Source: a virus
DNA: 45,860 bases
Virus record (IMG/VR): IMGVR_UViG_3300042328_000493
Span: 1-45,860 of that record
Direction: 5' to 3' (one strand)
Below, one piece after another: positions 32,325 through 40,273 of the stretch. A program made the translations under genes and the position numbers. The notes beneath the pieces are model-generated. The model searched no databases. It had not been told where the DNA came from and saw nothing but the letters and a program-made list of their open reading frames with translations. How positions within the stretch are numbered: position 1 is the first letter of the stretch; the number at the start of each line of letters is the position of its first letter.

Positions 32325-33511
32325 CCTATATAAATTAACATTGGAACACCTTGTAAGGTATCATTTAAAAATTTAGCTTCACTTGCTTTTGCTTCTAATA
32401 AGGATGTCATATTAGTTGAAGCTAAGTTAGCTCTAAGTCCTTCTATTAATGCTGCTTTTTCTGTTCTAGCATCTTGTAATAAGTCTGCTTGATTCAAAGT
32501 AGCTTCAGAACCAGGTACCGGAAGTGATGTATATTTACCTCTAATGTAAGCTAGCATTTCTTTTGCTACTGCTGCTGCATAATTATATACCCAAGCTTTT
32601 GCTGGAGCGTTAAAATCAGAATATACAGGGTTTGAATACGGTACGTTAGATATGTTAGTAATTATGTTATTTGAATTCGTGGAACCACCATAAGCTGCAC
32701 CAGCAGAACCGCCTCCTAACATTACCGAATCGTCAATATATCTTTTATCTGAGTTTTTGTAGTATTCGAAAAACAACTTACCACCGTTCTTTGGAACTGG
32801 GAATAATTTTAACTGGTTACCTACTACTTCAAAAGAATAAGCTGAACGTCTTACTTGGTCGTTAAATTCAATTGCTTGAACTTTTAACATATCAAAAGAT
32901 GTCGGCATTAATAGGAAGTTTACACCTGGGCTATAAGATCCAAAGTCAAAAGCATCCATTAACGACTGTATACCGGTACCAGTACCTGCATAAGGGTCAA
33001 AGTATCTTAATATAGCAGGAGGTGCTTCGTAGAATATTTTTCTAATTTCAATTCCACCTGTTATACCTTGTTGTGTTGCCCATAAATTTAAGTCATAGGT
33101 CTGTTGATCTGGTACTGTATCTAATGAACCAGAATACTTTTTAACAGTACCTCCTACTCCAGCTTCTGTTCCATAATTCTTACTAATTTCGATCATTCTA
33201 TTTAAAGAAGGTCGAACTAAAGTAGCATTTAAGTTTATAGCTGAGTTACCTCCTTGTACTGAAAGGAAGTTTTGTTGTATTTGCTGTTGGTATAATTCGT
33301 TACCGTACTGGGTAACTGCTTCTTCAAATGCTGTATAGAAAGAACCAGATGTTAATTCAACATCCATCAAAGGCCATCCTAACTTTATAGCACAGTATTT
33401 TGCTACTTTATCAGCTTCTGCGATAAACTCAGCATCTGTGTCATAAAATCCAAACGGTGTCTGCCCTGCTGCAAACTGTGATGAACCGTTCCATATCTGT
33501 ATATTAGCCAT
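32321..33511 (-). CDS. gp13: Neck protein gp13-like
   Basis: A 396-residue protein whose N-terminus, GQTPFGFYDTDAEFIAEADK, continues with KVAKYCAIKLGWPLMDVEL and SFYTAFEEAVTQYGNELYQQ, the conserved start of gp13 neck proteins in cyanophages and other T4-like phages. Later parts, such as the SFDMLKVQAIEFNDQVRRSA and FEYYKNSDKRYI strands, also fit. gp13 and gp14 close the filled head and receive the tail. A TATTTATT element lies 16 bases upstream (33528-33535). The gene begins a coupled run of gp13, the 101-residue gene, gp14 and gp15. Confidence 0.85.
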   Translation of the reverse strand: MANIQIWNGSSQFAAGQTPFGFYDTDAEFIAEADKVAKYCAIKLGWPLMDVELTSGSFYTAFEEAVTQYGNELYQQQIQQNFLSVQGGNSAINLNATLVRPSLNRMIEISKNYGTEAGVGGTVKKYSGSLDTVPDQQTYDLNLWATQQGITGGIEIRKIFYEAPPAILRYFDPYAGTGTGIQSLMDAFDFGSYSPGVNFLLMPTSFDMLKVQAIEFNDQVRRSAYSFEVVGNQLKLFPVPKNGGKLFFEYYKNSDKRYIDDSVMLGGGSAGAAYGGSTNSNNIITNISNVPYSNPVYSDFNAPAKAWVYNYAAAVAKEMLAYIRGKYTSLPVPGSEATLNQADLLQDARTEKAALIEGLRANLASTNMTSLLEAKASEAKFLNDTLQGVPMLIYIG

Positions 33512-33527
33512 TCTTCTTTATTTTATT

Positions 33528-33535
33528 AATAAATA
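33528..33535 (-). promoter_or_regulatory. TATTTATT element before gp13 gene
   Basis: The coding strand reads CTATTTATTAAT, 16 bases before the ATG at 33511, between the PhoH gene stop and the neck gene run. Confidence 0.55.
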
Positions 33536-33545
33536 GTAACTAACT

Positions 33546-34232
33546 CTAGTCCCTAAAGGTTTCGTATACCTTTAAGACTGGTGATACTATATCATGTCGA
33601 TGGTTCTTTTCTAAATTGACAATTCTAAAGCCTTTTACCTGTTCTTCTACTCTTGTTAAGAAAGAAAATCCTGTTTCTTTTCTAGAATGTAAATCAATTT
33701 GTGCCATATCTCCGCAGATTACCATCTTACTTCCTTTTCCTAAACGTCCAATAACGGCTTCCATTTGGGAATGTGTTACGTTTTGGGCTTCGTCTACAAT
33801 TACAAAAGAATCAACAAATGTTCTTCCTCTCATAAATGCAAACGGTACAATTTCTATCTTACCGTTCTCTAAATCTCTATCTATCTTAGCCTTATCATAA
33901 AGCATGTATAGATTGTGATAGATTGGTGCTAACCACGGATCCATCTTCTCTTTAATATCTCCTGGTAAGAAGCCTATATCCTCCTTGGATACAGTTGGTC
34001 TGGTAATAACAATACGTTCAACATCTTTATTGAATAACATATCTAAAGCTGCTTGTGCTGCTACTAGTGTCTTTCCGGAACCCGCCATACCCTTTATAAC
34101 TGTTATCGGATTTTCTATAATTATAGATTTTGCTACTTTTTGTTCTTCATTTAACTGGATGTTAAATTTAATTGGATTCTTAGGTTTACGTTTTTCAACA
34201 TATACCTCATCGGTATGTGGTTTTGATGTCAT
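33546..34232 (-). CDS. phoH: PhoH-like P-loop ATPase
   Basis: A 228-residue protein with Walker A GMAGSGKT (48-55), IVITRPTVSKEDIGFLPGD (74-92, the typical PhoH TRP...GFLPGD segment), PFAFMRGRTF (130-139), Walker B FVIVDEAQN (143-151) and MVICGDMAQID. PhoH-type proteins are RecA-like ATPases, often with RNA-related roles, and are frequent auxiliary genes in marine phages. It stands in the structural block between a fibre-like gene and the gp13 neck gene, with no TATTTATA element of its own. Its length is close to other phage copies. It may act in RNA metabolism, or its position may reflect only shared transcription. Confidence 0.93.
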   Translation of the reverse strand: MTSKPHTDEVYVEKRKPKNPIKFNIQLNEEQKVAKSIIIENPITVIKGMAGSGKTLVAAQAALDMLFNKDVERIVITRPTVSKEDIGFLPGDIKEKMDPWLAPIYHNLYMLYDKAKIDRDLENGKIEIVPFAFMRGRTFVDSFVIVDEAQNVTHSQMEAVIGRLGKGSKMVICGDMAQIDLHSRKETGFSFLTRVEEQVKGFRIVNLEKNHRHDIVSPVLKVYETFRD

Positions 34233-34261
34233 ATAAGAACTGTTAAGTGAAAGTTAAAAAC

Positions 34262-34882
34262 TTATGCGTGGTTTTGTGTACGCTGTATAAAGTAAATTAT
34301 ATCCCAAATTTGGATAGCACCACCTGTCGCAGTTATTGTCCATTTATTTCCATTTGCTAAAAAATCAGCATCTGCGTAGTATTGGAAAACTTCATGAAAG
34401 TTATGAACAATTCCATTACCTTTTGGGAAGTAAAAATCTTTGGCAACTCTTTCGTAAGGAGTACCTGTTGTTGAATCTAAGGATATATGACCGTATGTCT
34501 GATTTGCGTTTGCTGCTGAGTATCTAAATACTACTGTCATCGCATAAACGTCACCTAAATTCTCTACTCTAATTTTAGGAGTAACTCCATCTGTATAAAA
34601 AGCTATGCTTGAATTTCGATAAGTTTCGTATTTAGTATTAGCGTTATTTGGTAATGTTACAGTCTGACCAGAGTTGATTGTAAATTTAGAAGAAGAAGTA
34701 TATTGACTGTCATCATATCTTGCCCAACCTAATCCTGTACCTCCAGTTCCATTTGGTGTTATCGCTTCTCTAAGACTACCGTAGGATATTTTTTTTGTTT
34801 CTCCGCTATTAACAATTGCAAATACATCTGAATTGTTTGGAACTAATACCGGATCTAATTGTGAAATTCTTTTATTTGACAT
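34262..34882 (-). CDS. Fibre-like or head-fibre structural protein
   Basis: A 206-residue protein. The N-terminus reads KRISQLDPVLVPNNSDVFAI then VNSGETKKISYGSLREAI, a repeated anchor pattern (ISxLxP...D.F..VN.GxTKKISyxxL) common in phage fibre proteins. The rest is beta-rich (FTINSGQTVTLPNN, YAMTVVFRYS, KWTITATGGAIQIWDIIYFI). It lies two genes downstream of the major capsid gene, one base after the 69-residue gene, so a capsid-attached fibre is possible; a tail fibre is equally consistent. Confidence 0.65.
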   Translation of the reverse strand: MSNKRISQLDPVLVPNNSDVFAIVNSGETKKISYGSLREAITPNGTGGTGLGWARYDDSQYTSSSKFTINSGQTVTLPNNANTKYETYRNSSIAFYTDGVTPKIRVENLGDVYAMTVVFRYSAANANQTYGHISLDSTTGTPYERVAKDFYFPKGNGIVHNFHEVFQYYADADFLANGNKWTITATGGAIQIWDIIYFIQRTQNHA

Positions 34883-34883
34883 T

Positions 34884-35093
34884 TTATAATCTTATTTTAT
34901 TACCGTTTTCTTGTAATAGGTAAAAATCACTTTCTTGAAGAAGATAAGGTCCGTCTCCTTTATTCTGTTTCATCCTTTCGTTAGCTAATGTATCTAAATG
35001 AAACTGGTAGTGACGAGCTTGTTCATGTAGAGGTAAGGACTGTATGTGTCCTAATTTTCGAAACTGCATCCAAGTATACTCTACTAAAGCCAT
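34884..35093 (-). CDS. Small hypothetical protein downstream of major capsid gene (69 aa)
   Basis: A short mixed-charge protein with MALVEYTWMQFRKLGHIQSL at the start, probably helical, and a C-terminal DFYLLQENGNKIRL. It has its own TATTTATA element 19 bases upstream (35113-35120) and an AATAAAATGG start. It is preceded by a strong terminator after the capsid gene, so it begins a new transcript with the 206-residue fibre-like and PhoH genes. No family is recognised. The dedicated promoter-like element argues that it is expressed. Confidence 0.62.
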   Translation of the reverse strand: MALVEYTWMQFRKLGHIQSLPLHEQARHYQFHLDTLANERMKQNKGDGPYLLQESDFYLLQENGNKIRL

Positions 35094-35112
35094 TTTATTT
35101 GTTCTTTCTTAT

Positions 35113-35120
35113 TATAAATA
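35113..35120 (-). promoter_or_regulatory. TATTTATA element after capsid terminator
   Basis: The coding strand reads CTATTTATAATA, 19 bases before the ATG at 35093. It follows the strong capsid-gene terminator, so it should restart transcription for the small, fibre-like and PhoH genes. Confidence 0.62.
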
Positions 35121-35142
35121 GCTTTATACTTAACTATAAGAT

Positions 35143-35168
35143 AAAAAAAAAGAGGCCCGAAGGCCTCT
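35143..35168 (-). terminator. Strong terminator after major capsid gene (UUCG loop)
   Basis: The coding strand has AGAGGCC, loop TTCG, GGCCTCT, then a run of eight or more T. A perfect 7-bp stem with a stable UUCG tetraloop and long T-tract make it a textbook intrinsic terminator, 22 bases after the capsid stop. Confidence 0.92.
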
Positions 35169-35190
35169 CTTTATATTACTCTATCCTAGA

Positions 35191-36792
35191 TTAGATTTGC
35201 TCTAAATCTGTGATGAAGATCTTACCATAGAATTCTGGACGGATCATTTTCTTAGCGTAACGAGTCATCAAACCTTTACGTGGAGTAAATGTTTCTGGAT
35301 CGTACACTAATGGAGTCATCATCAATGGAACGTAAGGAGCGTAAACCGCACCAGCCTCCAAGAATTGACCACCACGGAAGCCCATTAAGATGGTATTTTC
35401 AGTCATGTAAGGGTTTTTGTAAACCTTGAAACGGCTGTTTAAGTTACCAACTTTCTGAACACCCATTGCAAACTCCATTTTGTCGCCGTTTGTATCAGCA
35501 GCATATCCTGGAATAGATTCTAAGATAGTTGCTACGTTAGGAGAACATACTAAGAAGTTAGCACCACCACGTAATGTCTTTTGGTGAATTTTGTTAGATA
35601 CTTTTTGGATTTTAGTACCTAAAGTTTGGAACCACTGACCTTGTGTGTTGTAGAAGTCAGAAGTTGAAGTAGTCCAAGCTGAACCATTCCAAATTTTGTT
35701 GTTTTCTACAGACCATTTTTCAGTAGTACGAGCATCTTGAATCAACATGTCGATCAATTCTAAGTCGATCTCCATAGAGATATATTCGCTCAACAATGAA
35801 GTCAATTCAGCTTCAGCGTCAATGCTATGGTAAGCATTTAAGTCTTGAGCGAATTCTGGAGTCCATTGTGCTTTCAATTTACGAGTCTTAGCAACAACTG
35901 CTTCAGAACGTAATTGAACGTCGATTTCAGGGATTGTGATAGAAGTATCTACAGCAGCTGAAGAGTTAGCTTCGAAATCACCACGTGCGTTATCAACTGG
36001 TTGTTTGTGATAAACTACGTCGAATCCAGAAGAACCTGCAGAACCTGTGTTACCAGATACTTTAGTGATAGCTGAACCTAATACTACGAAAGATACAGTT
36101 GAAGTACCGTTTGTAGAAGTGTAAGCTTTTAATGTATTTGCATCTACGTTAACAGAAGCAGATACTAAAGCGAAAGCACGAACACCTTTAGCGTCGAAGT
36201 TAGTTGCAGCTGGTAAAGTTGCAGTTACTACTACATAATCGCTAGGGTTAACACCGCTTTCAAATCCGATAGATGCTGAAGTTGCAGCAGAGATTGCGTA
36301 AGCTACGTCATCTTGAGTCTTTGTGTTCAAAGAGTAAGAGAAACGACCTACACCGTAAAGACCACCTGTAGGATCAGTATCTAAAGTATCCAAAGTACCG
36401 TACATGTTATCGCCGTCACCGAATGGAGACTTAGCAGTACCGTATTTGAAATCTAAATAGAATACAAGACCTGAAGGTAAGTTCATTGGTTGAACTGATA
36501 AGAAGTCTTTTGCAGAGATCTGAGCGAATACTTTACGTACTAACGGTAAAGCAACACCAGCCCATTGTTCACCAGCACCAGCAGTAAATGTACCACCTGT
36601 ACCAGTTGTGTTAGCTTCAGCAACGATTTGCTTAGCTTGGTTTTCTAGGATCATAGCCATGTTAGTCTTGTCTTTCTCTCCAGAAAGGCCTTCTAACAAG
36701 CCAGATTGGCTCCACTTATCAGCTAAACGAGCTGCATCAGCTGCTTGGCTTTTGTAAGTGTTTGAGCTTTCCAATAATGAATTAATTTCCAT
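35191..36792 (-). CDS. gp23: Major capsid protein gp23
   Basis: A 533-residue T4-type major head protein, close to T4 gp23 (521). The N-terminal ~59 residues form a prohead propeptide, with a predicted gp21 cut after IVAE (residues 56-59, next residue Ala); T4 gp23 is cut at Glu65. The mature part begins with a Gly/Thr-rich arm (TGTGGTFTAGAG), then ALPLVRKVFAQISAKDFLSV and QPMNLPSGLVFYLDFKYG, hallmarks of gp23. Later SVENNKIW, RGGANFLVCSPNVATILES and MGFRGGQFLEAGAVYAPYV also match. It follows the scaffold gene by 32 bases and is followed by a UUCG-capped terminator, consistent with very high expression. Confidence 0.97.
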   Translation of the reverse strand: MEINSLLESSNTYKSQAADAARLADKWSQSGLLEGLSGEKDKTNMAMILENQAKQIVAEANTTGTGGTFTAGAGEQWAGVALPLVRKVFAQISAKDFLSVQPMNLPSGLVFYLDFKYGTAKSPFGDGDNMYGTLDTLDTDPTGGLYGVGRFSYSLNTKTQDDVAYAISAATSASIGFESGVNPSDYVVVTATLPAATNFDAKGVRAFALVSASVNVDANTLKAYTSTNGTSTVSFVVLGSAITKVSGNTGSAGSSGFDVVYHKQPVDNARGDFEANSSAAVDTSITIPEIDVQLRSEAVVAKTRKLKAQWTPEFAQDLNAYHSIDAEAELTSLLSEYISMEIDLELIDMLIQDARTTEKWSVENNKIWNGSAWTTSTSDFYNTQGQWFQTLGTKIQKVSNKIHQKTLRGGANFLVCSPNVATILESIPGYAADTNGDKMEFAMGVQKVGNLNSRFKVYKNPYMTENTILMGFRGGQFLEAGAVYAPYVPLMMTPLVYDPETFTPRKGLMTRYAKKMIRPEFYGKIFITDLEQI

Positions 36793-36824
36793 TTTTGTAA
36801 GATTTAATTTGTTTGTTTGTTATG

Positions 36825-37886
36825 TTAAATGATTCCTGCCAATTTTTGCATTCTACGAACTGCATCAGATACTTCGCTAATTACCTCTGGCTTACTTGCT
36901 GTAGTACCAGTTGCTTTGCTAGCGAAACCTCTTGATTCTTTGATAGTGTTAGTTTCTTTTTTAGTTACTAAGCTTTCAGAGATAGTTTCGAATACTAATT
37001 TTACTTCCTTAACTGTCTCAGCTTTGTCAAAGGCAGCGATGACATTCACTTGTTGAGTTTCAGTTAAATTGTTTGCTTTTAGTACTTTGTTTAAATAAAG
37101 TAATTTAGCGTTTAATAAATTAACTTCAGTTAAATCTTTCTTTAAAGATTCGATTGTTGCTAAAGCTTCATTCATTTCACCTACCATACCACCTTTGATA
37201 CCACCGTATTCACCTGGTGCTGCTGGTAAGTCTTCTTCTTCTTTTTCGCCTTTTAATTCAGCTAATTTAGCTTCTAATTCAGCAATTTGTGCTTCTTTAG
37301 TTAAACCAGCCTCTTCTTCTGGAGCTGGAGCGCCTTCTGCTGGAGCAGTTGCACCCATTCCTTCTAATTCTTTTAAAAGTTCTTCTAAGTCGATTTCCTC
37401 GCTATCTGCAACATCGTCTGCTGCAGGAGCTTCTAAATCTCCCTCTGCGCCCGGCATCTCTTCGCCTGGGATAGCTTCACCTTCTGGAGCGCCAGCACCC
37501 ATTTCTTGAGCGATGATGTCACGAATTAGATTTTTAAAGTCTTCAACTGATAAGTCGCTTACTTCTTTATCTTCATCGGCTTCACCTTCTTCTTCTGGAG
37601 CTGCTTCACCTTCTGGTGCTTCTTCTGCTGCTGCAGCATCGTCTTCAGATTCTTCTGAATCATCCTCTGCTGCTTCACTAAAGCCTAAGTCACTTTCTGC
37701 TACTAATCCTTCTTCTGCTTTTACCTCTTCTTCAGAACCTTCTAGTTCTTGAAGTTTAGCGGCTAACATATCTTTTAAATGAGGAGTTAAACTCTCTTCT
37801 AAAGACTGTTTTGCATTTGCGATAGCGGCTTCACGGACAGATTTGGCTTCAGCAATCGCTTGCTTGAATAAATCTTTGTTTGCCAT
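36825..37886 (-). CDS. gp22: Prohead core scaffold protein gp22
   Basis: A 353-residue, very acidic Glu/Ala/Pro-rich protein. It starts ANKDLFKQAIAEAKSVREA, then LTPHLKDMLAAKLQELEG, as in gp22 scaffolds. A long low-complexity acidic region (about 55-230) is longer than in T4 gp22 (269), and the C-terminal helices (ALATIESLKKDLTEVNLLN, KAETVKEVKLVFETISESL) and SDAVRRMQKLAGII tail match T4-like scaffolds. It builds the internal core and is destroyed by gp21 during maturation. Position between gp21 and gp23 is canonical. A TATTTATA element lies 91 bases upstream (37978-37985), and two hairpins lie in the leader. Confidence 0.92.
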   Translation of the reverse strand: MANKDLFKQAIAEAKSVREAAIANAKQSLEESLTPHLKDMLAAKLQELEGSEEEVKAEEGLVAESDLGFSEAAEDDSEESEDDAAAAEEAPEGEAAPEEEGEADEDKEVSDLSVEDFKNLIRDIIAQEMGAGAPEGEAIPGEEMPGAEGDLEAPAADDVADSEEIDLEELLKELEGMGATAPAEGAPAPEEEAGLTKEAQIAELEAKLAELKGEKEEEDLPAAPGEYGGIKGGMVGEMNEALATIESLKKDLTEVNLLNAKLLYLNKVLKANNLTETQQVNVIAAFDKAETVKEVKLVFETISESLVTKKETNTIKESRGFASKATGTTASKPEVISEVSDAVRRMQKLAGII

Positions 37887-37912
37887 TTTACAATAAAATT
37901 GTTGTGATTTGT

Positions 37913-37970
37913 ACGATTATTAGAATCGTAATAGAAATTTGTAGTGTGGGATACCGTATAAAAACGGTAT
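37913..37970 (-). promoter_or_regulatory. Two hairpins in gp22 leader
   Basis: Between the late-type element and the scaffold ATG, the leader can form ATACCGT/ACGGTAT (37951-37970) and ACGATT/AATCGT (37913-37929). Neither is followed by a T-run on the coding strand, so they are not ordinary terminators. They could stabilise the mRNA or tune scaffold translation. Confidence 0.4.
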
Positions 37971-37977
37971 ATTTGTA

Positions 37978-37985
37978 TATAAATA
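37978..37985 (-). promoter_or_regulatory. TATTTATA element before scaffold gene
   Basis: An exact copy, 91 bases before the gp22 ATG at 37886, the longest spacing in the set. The leader holds two hairpins. Transcription from here would cover gp22 and gp23. Confidence 0.58.
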
Positions 37986-38030
37986 TATACTATTTCCGAA
38001 AACAGTTAAATACTTGAAAACTTTTATATA

Positions 38031-38579
38031 TTACGCAAAGAACTTGCTTAAGTATTCTTTTACTTCACCACCTTTTACAGCGGTTAATGCACCTTCTAAA
38101 CTAGCTAAACTAATATTCTTAGCTTGTAGTGCTTTTACTGCTGTAACACCTGAAGCGATTAAGAAGATTGCAACTATTACGTGAAAGATAGCGTTAGAAA
38201 TGTTATGAGCCTTTTTAGGATCTTTAACAAACTTGTGAACAATTGCTTCAATAGGTCTAACATATAAATGATGTAATTGATCAGCTAATTTACCCATATC
38301 CTGGAAATACTTTTCAGCTGCTGAAGGATCTTCTGGTTTATTACCAAAATATTGTCTTACTAACTTAGAAGCGTTTCTTCCTAGACGTGCAATTATACCT
38401 AATATAGCTGGTAATGCTACTACAAGACTTGCTGTTGTAATCATCCCTTCTTTCGGGTCATCAGCTTTATCAAACTCTGTATCAATACCTTTAGCTAGTG
38501 TTTTAAACTCACTACCTAAGGCTGCTGCTAGTTGATCTACTTTGTTTTGGTCTTCTAGTATAATTGTAGCTAACTTCAT
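38031..38579 (-). CDS. Putative prohead core protein with membrane-like helices
   Basis: A 182-residue protein with two strongly hydrophobic helices (TTASLVVALPAILGIIARL near residue 48 and AIFHVIVAIFLIASGVTAVK near 128), a basic segment between, and an N-terminal IILE motif (residues 6-9) that fits the (I/L)xxE cut rule of T4 gp21. It shares one base with the gp21 gene upstream and lies before the gp22 gene. Many marine T4-like phages have a small gene at this place with no T4 counterpart. A prohead core component cut by gp21 is a sensible hypothesis; a membrane or ejection role is an alternative. Confidence 0.55.
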   Translation of the reverse strand: MKLATIILEDQNKVDQLAAALGSEFKTLAKGIDTEFDKADDPKEGMITTASLVVALPAILGIIARLGRNASKLVRQYFGNKPEDPSAAEKYFQDMGKLADQLHHLYVRPIEAIVHKFVKDPKKAHNISNAIFHVIVAIFLIASGVTAVKALQAKNISLASLEGALTAVKGGEVKEYLSKFFA

Positions 38580-39154
38580 TACGCTCTTAATATGTCGTTT
38601 ATAATACTGTCTAGTTTACTAAACTTAGAAACAGCTTGTGTACTTTCGTTTAATGAGATTGGATTCATAAATGCACCATGTGTAGATGGGTTAGATACGA
38701 AATCCCAACAAACTAATTCAAAATCTGGTTGGACTTCTAAAGTACCTTCGTTTGTCTGCTGTACAGATCCTGTACCTCTAGAAGAAATACCGATAGTATG
38801 TCCTGCTTTAATAATCTCTTTTACAATATTACCTGATGGTGTATTAAGTAGTTCTACTCTACCCATTAGTTCATCTCCCTTCCACCATAATTCTTTTATA
38901 ATATGAGATGCATTCTTTAAAGATACTATTGCTGATTCTGGGTGATCTAATTCTCCGTATGCATTACCGTTCTTAACAAACTCGTTTACATACTTATCTA
39001 CTTCACGTAGAAGTATTCGTTTATCGTAAACACGTCCGTTCTGGTTTTTAGCTCCAGCACGTTGCATGATACCTTCTACCTCAAATACTCCAGGTCTTTC
39101 CTTAGATTCTCTAAGGATAGGTCTAAAGGTTTGTACTTCTACTAATAATGCCAT
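38579..39154 (-). CDS. gp21: Prohead protease gp21
   Basis: A 191-residue serine protease of the T4 prohead family, related to herpesvirus assemblin. EVEGIMQRAGAKNQNGRVYD leads to YGELDHPES with catalytic His71; AGHTIGISSRGTG has the nucleophile Ser (124 or 125), and FELVCWDFVSNPSTHGAF lies in the final active-site region. It cleaves capsid and core proteins after (I/L)xxE during maturation. The order gp20 ... gp21, one small gene, gp22, gp23 is typical of marine T4-like phages. Confidence 0.93.
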   Translation of the reverse strand: MALLVEVQTFRPILRESKERPGVFEVEGIMQRAGAKNQNGRVYDKRILLREVDKYVNEFVKNGNAYGELDHPESAIVSLKNASHIIKELWWKGDELMGRVELLNTPSGNIVKEIIKAGHTIGISSRGTGSVQQTNEGTLEVQPDFELVCWDFVSNPSTHGAFMNPISLNESTQAVSKFSKLDSIINDILRA

Positions 39155-39156
39155 GT

Positions 39157-40044
39157 TTATTTACTTTTTAAAATTTTGCCTTCTCTTAACGAAAACGATG
39201 CTCCTCTAGAATTACTAGCTGAGTAGCCTAATTGTTCTAACTCTTCTGGAGATAAACGTCTAGATTTTGGAGTCTCTATAGCAAAATATTTAGCCATTAC
39301 TGGTTTTAAATCTTCTTTAAATGCATTAGATACTGCAGGAGCCATAAATGAGCCAATGTCTTCATAAATAGCTTCAATATCTTCTCTTGTATCTAAGTAC
39401 ATTTTTTCAATCTTAGCAATATGTGCAGCTAATTCTGTTGCACCTTTTCTAATTCTTGCTGCTAAGTCTTGATTGTCTGGGTTCTCGTAATTAATGTACT
39501 GCTCTAATTTTTCAGCAGCAGCTTCGTTTAATGGCTGCTTATCTTCTAGAATATTAACAATAACTTTCTTCATAGCTTCTTTTAATTCGGCTTTTTTCAT
39601 ACCATTAAAAGTATCTACTTTATTGTTATTTTTAACAGCTACCATCTGATCATGCTTATCTACTTTAGGGGATTCTTTAGCCATTAAGTTCAAGTAGTGA
39701 TTACAATCTTTCTCTAAGTTAGCCATTGCTTTTTTCTTAGCTTTCTCGTACTCTTCTTCTTTCACTGTTCCTGCAGAATCAACACCCATAGCATCTAATT
39801 CAATATCCACTGCTCTTCTAATAGTCTCTGGTGAATAACTATCGTATGCTTTCTCGTCATATACTACCACTACCTCTTTTGCTTCTGCAATCAACCCTCT
39901 ATTTTTAAAGATTTGTACTGCATCTTCGTACCCGTTAAAACGAGTAATAAATTGAGGATATTGTCTTTGAGCATCACGTAAGAATTCAGCTTTTGTATAT
40001 CTGTTTTCGTTTACAGCGTTAAACTTTTCTTGTAGCGTTTTCAT
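39157..40044 (-). CDS. Hypothetical head morphogenesis protein with possible gp21 site
   Basis: A 295-residue mostly helical protein. About residues 15-50 (RYTKAEFLRDAQRQYPQFIT...AVQIFKNRG) resemble a short repeated segment of other marine phage head-cluster proteins as I recall. LIAE at 51-54, followed by Ala, matches the gp21 cleavage rule and resembles IVAE/A in the capsid protein. A helical region with ALEKL-type pattern and an acidic EDIEAIYEDIGSFMAPAVSN segment follow. It overlaps the 84-residue gene by 26 bases and ends 2 bases before gp21. A proteolytically processed core protein fits, without direct evidence. Confidence 0.58.
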   Translation of the reverse strand: MKTLQEKFNAVNENRYTKAEFLRDAQRQYPQFITRFNGYEDAVQIFKNRGLIAEAKEVVVVYDEKAYDSYSPETIRRAVDIELDAMGVDSAGTVKEEEYEKAKKKAMANLEKDCNHYLNLMAKESPKVDKHDQMVAVKNNNKVDTFNGMKKAELKEAMKKVIVNILEDKQPLNEAAAEKLEQYINYENPDNQDLAARIRKGATELAAHIAKIEKMYLDTREDIEAIYEDIGSFMAPAVSNAFKEDLKPVMAKYFAIETPKSRRLSPEELEQLGYSASNSRGASFSLREGKILKSK

Positions 40045-40273
40045 TTAGATAGTCTATTAATTTTGTATTTGAAGGTCTGCTTGGGCGGCTTACTTTTTTA
40101 AAGCCTAGCTTCTTCGCATAATTCGTTGCTTTGTTGTCTTTTTTTCCTCCAAAAGCAAATCGTGTTGCAAATGCATCATTCGCTCCGGGAGTATAAGTAG
40201 AACCACCAACGTTAGTTACGTTAGCTTCTTGAAGTACTTCTTGTACTAATTTTCTTAATTCACTTAGTTTCAT
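40019..40273 (-). CDS. Small head-cluster protein with LVQE motif (84 aa)
   Basis: A short protein whose N-terminus MKLSELRKLVQEVLQEANVT is an amphipathic helix with one gp21-type (I/L)xxE motif, LVQE at 9-12; VLQE at 13-16 is similar. The middle is Gly/Thr/Asn-rich and the C-terminus basic (KKLGFKKVSRPSRPSN). It overlaps the gene upstream by 4 bases and the next by 26. The motif and position, between portal and protease, suggest a prohead core peptide removed or trimmed by gp21. No homologous family is known to me. Confidence 0.55.
   Translation of the reverse strand: MKLSELRKLVQEVLQEANVTNVGGSTYTPGANDAFATRFAFGGKKDNKATNYAKKLGFKKVSRPSRPSNTKLIDYLNENATRKV

Noticed and set aside
37195-37752. Plus-strand Ser/Ala/Pro-rich open frames
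   Set aside because: They mirror the acidic low-complexity region of gp22 on the other strand. Composition explains the open frames.
37951-37970. Hairpin ATACCGT/ACGGTAT as a terminator
   Set aside because: No T-run follows on the coding strand and the scaffold gene lies just beyond. It is better seen as a leader structure.
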